From: Sulfurimonas sp.
GTDB lineage: Bacteria > Campylobacterota > Campylobacteria > Campylobacterales > Sulfurimonadaceae
NCBI RefSeq assembly: GCF_028714975.1
Contig: NZ_JAQTLH010000001.1
Span: 1-64,000 of the forward strand
Direction of reading: 5' to 3'
Length of the DNA: 64,000 bases
Part shown: one piece after another, positions 1-9,212 of the stretch
Layout: each line of letters begins with the position of its first letter
Position numbering within the stretch: the first letter of the stretch is position 1
Notes under the pieces: generated by a model
The model's input: only the letters and a program-made list of their open reading frames with translations
Databases searched by the model: none
Told to the model about the DNA's origin: nothing
Translations under genes and position numbers: made by a program

Positions 1-232
1 TAGAGTAAACCTTCTGCTGGCTCTGCTCGTTTGTCTGCCAAAAAAGGTTATGAGAGTATTTTTTAGGGTTAAATACTACTACATCATCAATATCAACTGC
101 GTTTATTTTCTCTTTTGCTTCATCATACTTTAGAGATTCAAGCAGATTATAAAGCCTGTGACGATTTTTCTTCCAATCTCTTAGAGTTCTATCCGGTACA
201 TCCAATAATTTACTAATTTGTTGTTGCGTCAT
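1..232 (-). CDS. Partial helix-turn-helix protein, truncated by window edge
   Basis: Reading from an ATG at 232 toward position 1 gives 77 codons with no stop, so the gene continues outside the window. The first 25 residues contain ISKLLDVPDRTLRDWKK, which reads as a DNA-binding helix-turn-helix of the kind used by small element-borne regulators. The rest is charged and ends in a Q/E-rich stretch. Its promoter spacer is filled by a palindrome, so autorepression is likely. The protein family beyond the helix-turn-helix is not recognised. Confidence 0.6.
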   Translation of the reverse strand, partial: MTQQQISKLLDVPDRTLRDWKKNRHRLYNLLESLKYDEAKEKINAVDIDDVVVFNPKKYSHNLFWQTNEQSQQKVYS

Positions 233-257
233 GCTAGTACCTCTCTAATTTTTTATT

Positions 258-286
258 ATTATAGGCGAATATCGCCTAATAGTCAA
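258..286 (-). promoter_or_regulatory. Sigma-70 promoter with palindromic operator in its spacer
   Basis: On the minus strand TTGACT (286-281) and TATAAT (263-258) are separated by exactly 17 bp. The spacer and the edge of the -10 form a perfect 7-bp inverted repeat, TAGGCGA-TAT-TCGCCTA read on the minus strand (262-278). A protein bound there would block polymerase. The gene starting at 232 encodes a helix-turn-helix protein and is the obvious candidate repressor. Confidence 0.7.
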
Positions 287-394
287 TTAAATCTAAAAAG
301 TATTCTTGAAATATTACCTTTTCAAAAAACTAAATAAGCGCTTTGTTATTGATTTTAATACCCAATCTGACGCAGTTTCAAGCTTACATAGAAT

Positions 395-1438
395 TTAATT
401 GTCACTACTTTCTTGTGTAATAGTAGCTATTAATTTTTCAATAGTCGTATTGCCATTAATTGTTTTAGTCTTAATTGTAAGTGAGACAGCTGTTCTATTG
501 GCTAAATGCGACGATAAAATACTAAAATCAATATCTTCATCATCAGTATCAAACTCAACAATTCCACTAATCTCAGTAGAAGTACTAGCAATTTTAACTT
601 TATACTTGTTATTTTCCTCTAATGCTTCGATATATTTTACAAAAAAACTATCATTGATAATATCTGTCTCTGATGTACTTCTTTTTGTTTTTAATATCTT
701 TTTGGCTTTTTCTTCATCTATAATATATGGTGTTTTAATTGTCTTATTATCATCATCTAAATTATCAGATGGTTGTAGAGTATAACTGTTATTTTGTCTT
801 ACAGGTTTTAATACCGCTTTTTGACCATTTTTAATGGCTTCTTTATATAGAGGTCTTAACTGTATTTCACGGGTTACATCTGAAAATCCTTTGATAATAG
901 CTTGTGTTCTTTCAGTTTCTTGTTGACCTGCTTGTATTGTTTTATTATTCTCATCTTGTTGTTTTAAATAATCAAAATACTCACTACCAATATAACCTGC
1001 CGTTAATGCCATAGCTACAATAGCCACTACGATTACTTTTTCTTTTCCAGTCATATCTTCCACCATCTTTTCAAGTAGTTTTCTAATATTTTTTATTATC
1101 TCTTTTGTACTGCCATCTGCAATTTTTACATAGATTCTAAGAGCAGCCAATTCTTCATCAGACAAAGTATGCGGTATATCTTGATATTTTATTACTTTGT
1201 ATAGATTATTGATGAAATCTTGCAAATCAACTATTGCAGAAGCTAATGTAACATCTATCGTTCCATGTAACCGATCTAAACTGTCTTTATAGTCTAATAC
1301 AAACTCAAAATTTTCTAAAAAATCATCCATAGATATTGACAATACATCATCTGCAACTTCACCATCTTTTACTTTTGAATAATAAAAAAAGATATCATCT
1401 AAAGATTTTATTTCAACTGTATTTGTACTCATTTTCAT
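395..1438 (-). CDS. Single-pass membrane protein, last gene of the Type I R-M operon
   Basis: The product has 347 residues. Residues 1-130 are acidic and helical; one hydrophobic segment follows (VIVVAIVAMALTAGYIG, about residues 135-152); then comes a Q/E/N-rich linker and a C-terminal domain of alternating hydrophobic strands (about 260-347). There is no signal peptide, so the N-terminal part is probably cytoplasmic, but topology is inferred. It starts 3 bp after the hsdS stop and is clearly cotranscribed with hsdMRS. No known Type I subunit resembles it and no family is recognised. It could tether the R-M complex, act as an immunity or effector protein, or be a passenger. Confidence 0.75.
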   Translation of the reverse strand: MKMSTNTVEIKSLDDIFFYYSKVKDGEVADDVLSISMDDFLENFEFVLDYKDSLDRLHGTIDVTLASAIVDLQDFINNLYKVIKYQDIPHTLSDEELAALRIYVKIADGSTKEIIKNIRKLLEKMVEDMTGKEKVIVVAIVAMALTAGYIGSEYFDYLKQQDENNKTIQAGQQETERTQAIIKGFSDVTREIQLRPLYKEAIKNGQKAVLKPVRQNNSYTLQPSDNLDDDNKTIKTPYIIDEEKAKKILKTKRSTSETDIINDSFFVKYIEALEENNKYKVKIASTSTEISGIVEFDTDDEDIDFSILSSHLANRTAVSLTIKTKTINGNTTIEKLIATITQESSDN

Positions 1439-1441
1439 CCT

Positions 1442-2713
1442 TTATTTTATACTCACTTGCCCATTCATAAGCATTGGAAGAAGCCAATCTCTTAGTTTTG
1501 CTAGTTCTTGATTTTGTTGTTCGTTAACATACATTTTTTTCAAAATAGGTTTTATTTTTTTATCAAAAAGCTTAATGATTTCATTACCTGAGTATGCAAA
1601 TTTAAATGTTTTTAAATCAGTATGTCTAACACCTTTATGAATACTACCAGCTGAAACGTTATTTGTGTAAGCCTTCATAAAATCACTCGACAACAGCATA
1701 AACAAAAAGTCTGATGAAACCAAATTATAATCAGGTCTAACCGTAAACACAGATTCATTGATGTTCCAATTTTTTGGTTGCTCTTGGATTAAATATGTAA
1801 CTCCTACAGGTTGAATACTTGTAAATAAAATATCCCCAACTTTTAGATCAGATCGTTTATTGATTATTTTTAGTGCTTCATCATCAACCTTATCGCATTT
1901 GTCATCTAAAATCACTTTCCCTTGTTCAATATTTTTAATAGTTACATAATAATTATTACCAAAACCTAATTTAAAATTATCTCTAGGATTTAATCCTGTG
2001 CCAGTTTTTACAATAACATCATCAAGCTTCTTAACTTCCCACCCCTGTGGAATCTCCCTTTTTAATTCTTGATTACAAACCATCTTCCCACCTGATGATT
2101 TATAAGGTTTCCCATCTTCATCAGGAAAATCAAACTGCACAAACCAATAATCATAAAGAGTTTTTGCCATAGCTTCTAGTTCTTTATTTATCTTACCGTT
2201 TAGTTCTATTTTTACATCAAGGGAAGATAAGATTTTTACTAATAAATTTTGTTGTTCTTGTGATGGTAATAATATAGGACAATCAGCAAAAGTTTGAGCA
2301 TTGATATTGCCCCTTGTACTTCCTACAGACAAATTTGCAACCCAATTTTTATATTGTTTCGATACTGTAAAATACTTTAAATATTTTGGATTAACTTTTT
2401 TTGAATCAAGTCCATATTTAATTAAGAATCCAGCAAATGCCAATGTGCCATTTTTTAACTCATGATAATATGCTCTGCCTGTAGAATTTCCTGTTCTGGC
2501 AAAAACTAGATCACCTTCTTTTAGAATGTATTTATCAATATCTTTAGATGAAACAGATTTTTTATCGTTATCCATTAAATTTCCAAAATCATCAATATCA
2601 CTGATTCTTAAATATCTAGTCTTTTTTATTGAAAAATCTTCCGCAGAAGCAGGTATTCCATATTTGCCTATTTCACCTTCAATACATAGTTCTTTTAAAG
2701 GCTTACTGACCAT
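1442..2713 (-). CDS. hsdS: Type I restriction-modification specificity subunit HsdS
   Basis: This 423-residue protein has the two-repeat layout of HsdS: a first target recognition domain (residues 1-150), a central helical spacer (SSLDVKIELNGKINKELEAM and the YDYWFVQFDFP conserved patch, about 165-200), a second recognition domain beginning near GWEVKKLDDVI (about 225), and a terminal helical region ending in LAKLRDWLLPMLMNGQ. Each recognition domain reads one half of a bipartite DNA site for both methylation and cleavage. It overlaps the end of hsdM by 11 bp, as expected for translational coupling. The sequence recognised cannot be predicted by eye. Confidence 0.93.
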   Translation of the reverse strand: MVSKPLKELCIEGEIGKYGIPASAEDFSIKKTRYLRISDIDDFGNLMDNDKKSVSSKDIDKYILKEGDLVFARTGNSTGRAYYHELKNGTLAFAGFLIKYGLDSKKVNPKYLKYFTVSKQYKNWVANLSVGSTRGNINAQTFADCPILLPSQEQQNLLVKILSSLDVKIELNGKINKELEAMAKTLYDYWFVQFDFPDEDGKPYKSSGGKMVCNQELKREIPQGWEVKKLDDVIVKTGTGLNPRDNFKLGFGNNYYVTIKNIEQGKVILDDKCDKVDDEALKIINKRSDLKVGDILFTSIQPVGVTYLIQEQPKNWNINESVFTVRPDYNLVSSDFLFMLLSSDFMKAYTNNVSAGSIHKGVRHTDLKTFKFAYSGNEIIKLFDKKIKPILKKMYVNEQQNQELAKLRDWLLPMLMNGQVSIK

Positions 2714-4331
2714 AAACCAACCCTACCAACTGCTTCTTTATCTCATCCTCAAGCTCTTTTGATTCACTAAACATAGCTTCTAAATTATCACTAAAACTTT
2801 TCATCTTAGCATCAAACTCATCTTTTGTGATATCTACATACTCTATCTTCACATCAAAATATTGACCTGCACTAAAAGAGTAATTTTTGGTTTTTATATC
2901 ATCGTAGCTAACAACCACAGAGAAATCCTCTACTTGAACTTTGTTATTGAAAGTATCTATGATTTGTTGTTCTTCTTCTGGCTGTAAAACTGTTTTTTGA
3001 TTTTTACCATCTTTTACAGTACGACCAAGATTTGAAGCATCTATCAGCACTACATCTTCTTTGTTTGAAGCATCTATAAATACAATAGATACATTCGTAC
3101 CAGTTGTAGCAAAAATATTACTAGGCATTGATACTACACCACCTAACATTTTCTTTTCAATAAGATATTCTCGTATCGCTTTATCTATTCCACTTTGAGC
3201 TGTGATAAATCCAGTCGGTACAACAACCGCTGCTTTTCCATTTGCTTTGAGCGAGTAGATGATGTGCTGTAAAAATAGGCTATAAATAGACATAGATTCA
3301 AGTTTTTTAGCTGGAATTTTTGGAATGCCTGCAAAGAATCTCTCTTTATTTTCTTTTGTATCCAAATCATCTCTAAAGTCTGTAAAGTCCATCTTAAATG
3401 GTGGATTTGAAACGATATAGTCAAACTTTTTGAGGTTATTATTTTCTTTGTGAAATGGGTGTAACATCGTGTTACCCTGAATAATATTTGAAATTGAGTG
3501 TACAAGGTTATTTAAAATAAGATTGAGTCTTAGTAGATTTGATGATTTTTGAGAAATATCTTGGGAATAGATAGTACATCTATCTTCACCGATAGCATGA
3601 GCTATATTCATAAGGAGTGTTCCTGAACCTGCACTTGGGTCATAGCACGATACATTTTTAACATCACCAGTTACTAAAATCGCAGCCATAATCTTAGCTA
3701 CTGCATGAGGTGTGTAATACTCTGCATACTTTCCACCGCTGTCTTTATTGTAGTCTTTGATTAGGTATTCAAAAATCGTTGCGAAGAAATCGTACTTTTG
3801 GTTAAAAATACTTTCCAAACTAAAATCAGCAACTTTGTTTATGATGGCTTTACAAAAAGAATCTCTCTTTGATTCATCAGAGATAAAGTTACTTAGTCCA
3901 TTTTGTTCAAAGAGTGTGATTTTTGTACCACCATCTGTTTTTACTGCGAATATGTCATTGTTTTGTTTTGCTATCTCTCGCAAAGTATCATCAAACAGTT
4001 TGGCAAAATCTGCTTCATTTTGTCTATTGTAAAGATGGGAAATAAGATGCTCAGGTTTAAGTATCGCTGTATCAGCACCTAACTGTAAACTTAACATCTC
4101 TCTATCATCATCACTTAGAGCCTTAAATGCTTCTTCCCATTTTTGGGCATTTGCTATAGTTTTGTTTGCTTTTTTTAGCTCATGGGCAAATTTATCATTT
4201 AGAAATTTATATAAAAATGCTTGAGTGATAATCTTAAACTCATTTCCATCATTGCCAAGTCCATAACTTGCACATATCCCTTTTAGACTATCTATTAACT
4301 GTTTCGTTTTTATTTCAAATTCTGCTACCAA
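2703..4331 (-). CDS. hsdM: Type I restriction-modification DNA adenine methyltransferase HsdM
   Basis: A 542-residue N6-adenine methyltransferase. The N-terminal helical HsdM domain (1-150) is followed by the catalytic domain with an intact SAM-binding motif I DPSAGSGTLL (231-240), the preceding YAEYYTPHAVA signature and catalytic motif IV NPPF (309-312). Family length and motif order are normal, so the protein should be active. It overlaps hsdR upstream (7 bp) and hsdS downstream (11 bp). It contrasts with the methyltransferase-like gene at 7352-9100, in which these same two motifs are missing. Confidence 0.95.
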   Translation of the reverse strand: MVAEFEIKTKQLIDSLKGICASYGLGNDGNEFKIITQAFLYKFLNDKFAHELKKANKTIANAQKWEEAFKALSDDDREMLSLQLGADTAILKPEHLISHLYNRQNEADFAKLFDDTLREIAKQNNDIFAVKTDGGTKITLFEQNGLSNFISDESKRDSFCKAIINKVADFSLESIFNQKYDFFATIFEYLIKDYNKDSGGKYAEYYTPHAVAKIMAAILVTGDVKNVSCYDPSAGSGTLLMNIAHAIGEDRCTIYSQDISQKSSNLLRLNLILNNLVHSISNIIQGNTMLHPFHKENNNLKKFDYIVSNPPFKMDFTDFRDDLDTKENKERFFAGIPKIPAKKLESMSIYSLFLQHIIYSLKANGKAAVVVPTGFITAQSGIDKAIREYLIEKKMLGGVVSMPSNIFATTGTNVSIVFIDASNKEDVVLIDASNLGRTVKDGKNQKTVLQPEEEQQIIDTFNNKVQVEDFSVVVSYDDIKTKNYSFSAGQYFDVKIEYVDITKDEFDAKMKSFSDNLEAMFSESKELEDEIKKQLVGLVYGQ

Positions 4332-7300
4332 GCTGTCACTCCATTAAATTCGTTTATATATTCATTTATTACAAGTTTGTTTATATATTTTGTTACATCT
4401 GCATTAATATCAAATTTTTGCTCATTTTTAAATCTATTAATCACATTTGTTATCATCAATCTTTCAAAATAGCTTTCGTTATTTAGCATATCACTATTTG
4501 AAAGAACCTTATCATCTGCATCAATTTTTACACCTGTAAGTGCATCAAAGATTTGAGATTCTCTTTTTGAGATGTTACCTCGCTCTATTATCCTCTTATG
4601 AATTCTTGCATATTTTGGATCGTTGTTGTATTTGCTACTCAGTAGATTGTTTTGTCTATTGAGTTCTTTTATTTTTGCATCAATTTTTCTAAGTGCTTCA
4701 ATATTTTTAATCATCTCATCTTGTGTAACTTCACTTAGTTTCTTTTGTTTAAAAAGTCTTTCAAGCTCCTCTTTTAAAGAAATAAATTCTGGGTCTTTTT
4801 TGTCAAAATTACTAGCAAGTGCTTCTCTTGTTTTTCGTAAAGTATCTTTGAGTTTATCAGCTAAAATAAGCTCTTCTTCCCCAATTTTCTTAAACATAAA
4901 TATAATATCTTCAAGTGCTGCATTGAGTAGATTTGTAGTATCTGCTCCATCTTCTATTTTATTTTTGAGATTCAAAATATTAAGATGATTTTGAGCCTCT
5001 CTATATAGGAGAGTTAATTTAGCAAAATCTATTTTTTCTAGTAAATCATAATGTCCAAAAAGTCTTATAAGATTGTATAAGCTTTTTACATTATCAAGAA
5101 CTTTAACAATCCCTTGCATCTGTTTTATATCTTCTATTTGGCTTATTTGCTGTGAAAAGTTTTCAGCATTAAGAGTATCAAATCTAAAAAGCGTATCTTT
5201 AATCTCTGTGATTTCGTCCTCTATTTCCTCTTTTGATTTAAAAAGTTTTGAGTACGTTTCCATCTCATCGCCTAACTCACTTTGAAGTTCATCAAAATAA
5301 GCTTTGTTTGTAGCATCAAACTCTTTACTAATATCCGCAAAATCAACCACAAAACCGTATTTAAAATCTTTATAAGTCCGATTTACCCTAGTGAGAGCTT
5401 GTAGAAGATTGTGTTTTCTAATAATTCTTCCAAGATAGAGTTTTTTAAGTCTTTTAGCATCAAAGCCTGTCAGAAGCATATTATAAACAAACAAAAAATC
5501 AATTTTTCCATCTTTGAAATCTTCCACAAAATCTTTTCTCTCTTGTTTTGTCCCGATGTCGTGAAGTATCAAAGCAGCCGATGTAGCAAGTTTTTTATTG
5601 TCGGTTACTCTATTGGCATATTTTGAATTAAATATTTCAAACATCTCTTTGGCTTGTTCTGAACTTTCACAAATAACCATTCCACCAATAGTGTTATCGT
5701 TAAACCGAACTCTGCTATTTTCAAAATCAGTCACTATATACTCAAGCATTGGCTCTACAAAATTTTTATGAGCATAGATGAACTTCTTATCTACATCACC
5801 CTTTAAAATTTCAATATCTTTTAGTATCTGTTCTAGTTGCAGTTTATAGTTAGTTTCTATCTCTTCACGAATGAGCCTAAGTGTGTAACCATCAGCTATT
5901 GAAGCATTATAGTAATACTTATGAATATAACCCCCAAATAAAGCCTTAGAGTTATAGTCCTCTCCTAAGAGCGGTGTTCCTGTAAGTCCTATTTTAATAG
6001 AATTTGGGTCTGATTCATTTAGATTTGCTAAAAAACTCCCTTTTGGGTTGTAGCTTCTGTGGACTTCATCTAAAAAATACACCCTTTGAACTTCAAAGTT
6101 ATAATCTTTTGAAGTAACTACATCTGGGTCATCTTTGAATTTTTGGATATTTACGACAGTAATTTCAGCTTTTCCACTATGATTATGAATCGCTGTAGTT
6201 TTCTTTATATCTTTTACAAAATCATCTCTTGAACTTATGGTATGGACTACTAGACCACGACTTGTGAACTCCCTATGGGATTGTTGCAATAAGTCTATTC
6301 TATCAACGATAAAATAGAACTTAGGAATAACATTTTTAGCTTGAAAATAATCAGTCAAATGTTTTACATTGTAATATGCAAGTGCTGTTTTACCACTTCC
6401 TTGTGTATGCCAAATAATACCTTTTTTTATACCCTCATCAAGTTTTGAAGCTATAGCTTTGGTTGCAAAGATTTGAGGGTATCTCATAATATGTTTTTCA
6501 ATACCTTTTGTTTCATTTACATAAGCAATCCCATATTTTAAAATGAAAGCTAATCTTTCTTTACTAAAGAGTGATGTTGAAAGTTTATTAGTGGGAGTAT
6601 TTGGATCTTTATTTGTTAGAAATTCTGGACTGTTCTTTATGACATTTAAGTTGTTATCTTTTAAGATGAAATTTTCAGTATCTTCATCAAGGGGAGTAAG
6701 CATATCTTCTAAATCAAAATGCTCTTCCTCTCTAAAATAGTTAAATATTGGTTTATGATAAGAGGTTGTAGAATAAAAAGCACCTTGTATAGGCTCGCTT
6801 GATTCATTATCATATTCCATATTATTGGAAAAAACCATTAATTGAGTTAAATTTACAAATTTTTTAAATGCTTTGTTTTGGAATCTTGTTTCTATTCGTT
6901 TTCGTTCAGCTCTTACACCGTCAGTATTATTTGGTTTCTTAACCTCTATAAATACAAGCGGGATGCCGTTTATAAGTAAGATAATATCTGGTCGAAACTC
7001 ATCCTCATCTTTTTTGTATGTTAGTTCGGTAACTACATTAAAAGTATTGTTAGAAAAGTTATCAAAATCTATTATTTTAATCCCTGATTTTTCGGTTATT
7101 CTGTCGTAAAAAGCACGACCAAGATCATCGTTTTCAAGCAGAAGTAAAATATTCCCATAGAGTCTATTTATATCATCATCTTTAAGCTCTAAACTTTTAT
7201 TGATATTTTTGATGCTTTTAGCAAAAATATCTTTAAATATGTTTGTCTCTTCATCCCATAATGAATCTTTTATAGAGATATATTCATACCCTAAGCGTGT

Positions 7301-7351
7301 TAAGTGCAGTATAGATGGTATTTTTACTCTTGTGTCTTCGTTGAACTTCAT
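4325..7351 (-). CDS. hsdR: Type I restriction endonuclease/translocase subunit HsdR
   Basis: The 1008-residue product has the standard HsdR architecture. An N-terminal PD-(D/E)XK nuclease shows RPDIIL (120-125) and FIEVK (134-138). Two RecA-like helicase domains follow, with Walker A QGSGKT (317-322), a DEVH box (428-431), TGTP (457-460) and QALTRVNR in motif VI. The C-terminal 350 residues are helical and should bind HsdM/HsdS. It cleaves unmodified DNA after ATP-driven translocation. All key residues appear intact. It abuts the preceding methyltransferase-like gene directly (stop at 7352, start at 7351). Confidence 0.95.
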   Translation of the reverse strand: MKFNEDTRVKIPSILHLTRLGYEYISIKDSLWDEETNIFKDIFAKSIKNINKSLELKDDDINRLYGNILLLLENDDLGRAFYDRITEKSGIKIIDFDNFSNNTFNVVTELTYKKDEDEFRPDIILLINGIPLVFIEVKKPNNTDGVRAERKRIETRFQNKAFKKFVNLTQLMVFSNNMEYDNESSEPIQGAFYSTTSYHKPIFNYFREEEHFDLEDMLTPLDEDTENFILKDNNLNVIKNSPEFLTNKDPNTPTNKLSTSLFSKERLAFILKYGIAYVNETKGIEKHIMRYPQIFATKAIASKLDEGIKKGIIWHTQGSGKTALAYYNVKHLTDYFQAKNVIPKFYFIVDRIDLLQQSHREFTSRGLVVHTISSRDDFVKDIKKTTAIHNHSGKAEITVVNIQKFKDDPDVVTSKDYNFEVQRVYFLDEVHRSYNPKGSFLANLNESDPNSIKIGLTGTPLLGEDYNSKALFGGYIHKYYYNASIADGYTLRLIREEIETNYKLQLEQILKDIEILKGDVDKKFIYAHKNFVEPMLEYIVTDFENSRVRFNDNTIGGMVICESSEQAKEMFEIFNSKYANRVTDNKKLATSAALILHDIGTKQERKDFVEDFKDGKIDFLFVYNMLLTGFDAKRLKKLYLGRIIRKHNLLQALTRVNRTYKDFKYGFVVDFADISKEFDATNKAYFDELQSELGDEMETYSKLFKSKEEIEDEITEIKDTLFRFDTLNAENFSQQISQIEDIKQMQGIVKVLDNVKSLYNLIRLFGHYDLLEKIDFAKLTLLYREAQNHLNILNLKNKIEDGADTTNLLNAALEDIIFMFKKIGEEELILADKLKDTLRKTREALASNFDKKDPEFISLKEELERLFKQKKLSEVTQDEMIKNIEALRKIDAKIKELNRQNNLLSSKYNNDPKYARIHKRIIERGNISKRESQIFDALTGVKIDADDKVLSNSDMLNNESYFERLMITNVINRFKNEQKFDINADVTKYINKLVINEYINEFNGVTAW

Positions 7352-9100
7352 TTACTTTGCTCCTAAAAAACTGTCATGGATTGATTGAACATCTGTATAA
7401 ATTTTATTTATTTCATTATACATTTTTATCTCACTGTTGAAGTTTAAAACTGTTTGCTTTTCTTGCTCTTTTGTTAAAATGGGGATACTCAGCTTTTTTA
7501 TCTCTGCTGTTGCAATTTGTGGCATAGCTACACCCGATACCAAAGTCGAAAGTATGGTTTGTCCTAAATTTGATTTTAAAAACATATAGAGAGCTATTGC
7601 TTTTTCTTTTTTATCAGCAGCTTTTAGTCTTATAACCTGTACCGCTTGAGATGCAATGATTGTTTCACTTATTTCACCGACTATTGCTACTTTCCCAATA
7701 GTTCCTTTAGTGCTTAGTAGTACATCATAAGGCTCTAATTTGTAAGTTTGAAGTCTTTTATATTGTGAGCCGATTTGCTTGATTTTCCCGCACTCTAAAA
7801 GAAATCCAGCTTTATTAAAATCTGAAGGAGATACTTCATAAACTTCTTTTCCCTCTCCCTCATCTTTAAATAGTTGTGATCTTCTGATATCTGCTATGTC
7901 TTCTAAATTAATTAATTCAAAACTTTGTAGCTTTTTTTGTACCTCTGCAATCCCTCTGGAAATGATGTATCTATCAATTGCAAAAGAGTAGCTGTTATTG
8001 CTTATCTCATCAGAAGTAACAAACCTTGATATACTTTCTATCTCTTGTTTATTTTCATAAATTGATACAATGTTATCAACATCATTAAGCACAAGCTTTC
8101 TACCCTCTCTTTGTAAAAAGCTTTCATGCTTTAGATTTAAAAAGTAAATATCATTATTCTTTTTGTGTCTATCGATAATGATAAAGGTCGTTTCAATTGA
8201 AGTGGCGTTATGCAGGTTTGGTGGCAGCTGTATAACTGCTTCTAAGAGATTATTTTCAACTAGATATTTTCTAAATTCTTCATCTTGATTGCCTCTGTAG
8301 GTGAAACCAACAGGCATCAAAACAACGGCTTTACCACTAGTTTGAGATAAAATATGCTCAAAATGCGCAACTTCTCTATTTGATTTAACTTTATGGAATT
8401 TAAATCGATTGAATTTATCAGTATGTAAAAAGTCGTTGTTTGTCGATAATCCCATAGGTGGGAATGAAAGGATGCAATTAAACTGTTCTAATAAGTGTGG
8501 GGCGTTGGGGTTAATGTAAGTTGGATTTTCTAGTGGATCTGTAAAAGTAAACTCAATATCAATACCATCTATAATTTTCATTAGCTCTATAACATATTCA
8601 TTTGCAAATGATTCAGCAACTATTTTTTTATCTGTAGAATACGCAATGTTGTAGCCATTACTAAAAGGCGAATATATTGTATCGCAGTTGCCATCTAGCA
8701 ACTTCACTCCGAAATTAGCTATCTGATTAGCAACTGAAAAATCCATATAGCCATCAAGTATAGAATAAAAAATATCAAAAACATTTGGTACAGCCAACTC
8801 TTCGTTAGCTATACCACAAAGTTTGATAAGTTCATTACTTTCAATTTTATCTATTCTGATATTTTGATTTAAAAAAAGCTCAAATAGTTTTATAGATTTT
8901 GATAAATCTTTTACAACTGATTGAAATTTCTTTGTTTCTATCTTTTGATTATAAAAATATTCAAAAGTCAGTTCTTCTTTCTTTATTTGTGGTGATAGTT
9001 TTTTCCATGCGATTAAAAGATAGATAAATTTAGCAAAGTGCTCTACTTTTAAACCACCTTTTAATTCTCTAAGTAATACGGTAAATTGTTTTTCATTCAT
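7352..9100 (-). CDS. Catalytically degenerate N6-methyltransferase fused to a half specificity domain
   Basis: The first gene of the R-M operon, 582 residues. Residues 1-390 follow the HsdM fold: a helical N-terminus, a Rossmann-like region, then VVLMPVGFTYRG, FRKYLVENNLLEAVIQLP and TTFIIID, all typical of HsdM. Where motif I (DPxxGSG) should be, it has IYSPFSNGY (142-150); where NPPF should be, it has LSFPPM (211-216). SAM binding and catalysis are therefore doubtful. Residues 395-582 form one HsdS-type target recognition domain with the conserved SGVAMPQIATAEIKKLSIPI element. It could be a DNA-binding regulator, a decoy subunit or a controller of HsdR. The presence of both domains is clear; loss of activity is inferred from the motifs. 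Confidence 0.85.
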   Translation of the reverse strand: MNEKQFTVLLRELKGGLKVEHFAKFIYLLIAWKKLSPQIKKEELTFEYFYNQKIETKKFQSVVKDLSKSIKLFELFLNQNIRIDKIESNELIKLCGIANEELAVPNVFDIFYSILDGYMDFSVANQIANFGVKLLDGNCDTIYSPFSNGYNIAYSTDKKIVAESFANEYVIELMKIIDGIDIEFTFTDPLENPTYINPNAPHLLEQFNCILSFPPMGLSTNNDFLHTDKFNRFKFHKVKSNREVAHFEHILSQTSGKAVVLMPVGFTYRGNQDEEFRKYLVENNLLEAVIQLPPNLHNATSIETTFIIIDRHKKNNDIYFLNLKHESFLQREGRKLVLNDVDNIVSIYENKQEIESISRFVTSDEISNNSYSFAIDRYIISRGIAEVQKKLQSFELINLEDIADIRRSQLFKDEGEGKEVYEVSPSDFNKAGFLLECGKIKQIGSQYKRLQTYKLEPYDVLLSTKGTIGKVAIVGEISETIIASQAVQVIRLKAADKKEKAIALYMFLKSNLGQTILSTLVSGVAMPQIATAEIKKLSIPILTKEQEKQTVLNFNSEIKMYNEINKIYTDVQSIHDSFLGAK

Positions 9101-9139
9101 AACGTCACTCCAAAATAAAGTAAATAAAAACTAAATACT

Positions 9140-9212
9140 AGTCTTGTATTTACTGATTATATTGAAATGTTATCAGTTTTTTAAAAGTTTGTCAAGTAGT
9201 CTAGTATTTACT
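9140..9212 (-). promoter_or_regulatory. Promoter and paired operators of the hsd operon
   Basis: On the minus strand TTGACA (9195-9190) and TAACAT (9172-9167) are 17 bp apart. Two 15-bp direct repeats, AGTCTTGTATTTACT (9140-9154) and AGTCTAGTATTTACT (9198-9212) on the plus strand, differ at one base, begin 58 bp apart and flank the promoter. The 9140 copy is also part of a 7-bp inverted repeat (TAAATAC 9132-9138 / GTATTTA 9146-9152). The adjacent WYL regulator is the likely ligand. The 9198 copy touches the stop codon of that gene. Confidence 0.65.

Noticed and set aside
399-7388. Plus-strand frames opposite the hsd operon
   Set aside because: They are serine/leucine-rich shadows of well-supported minus-strand genes.
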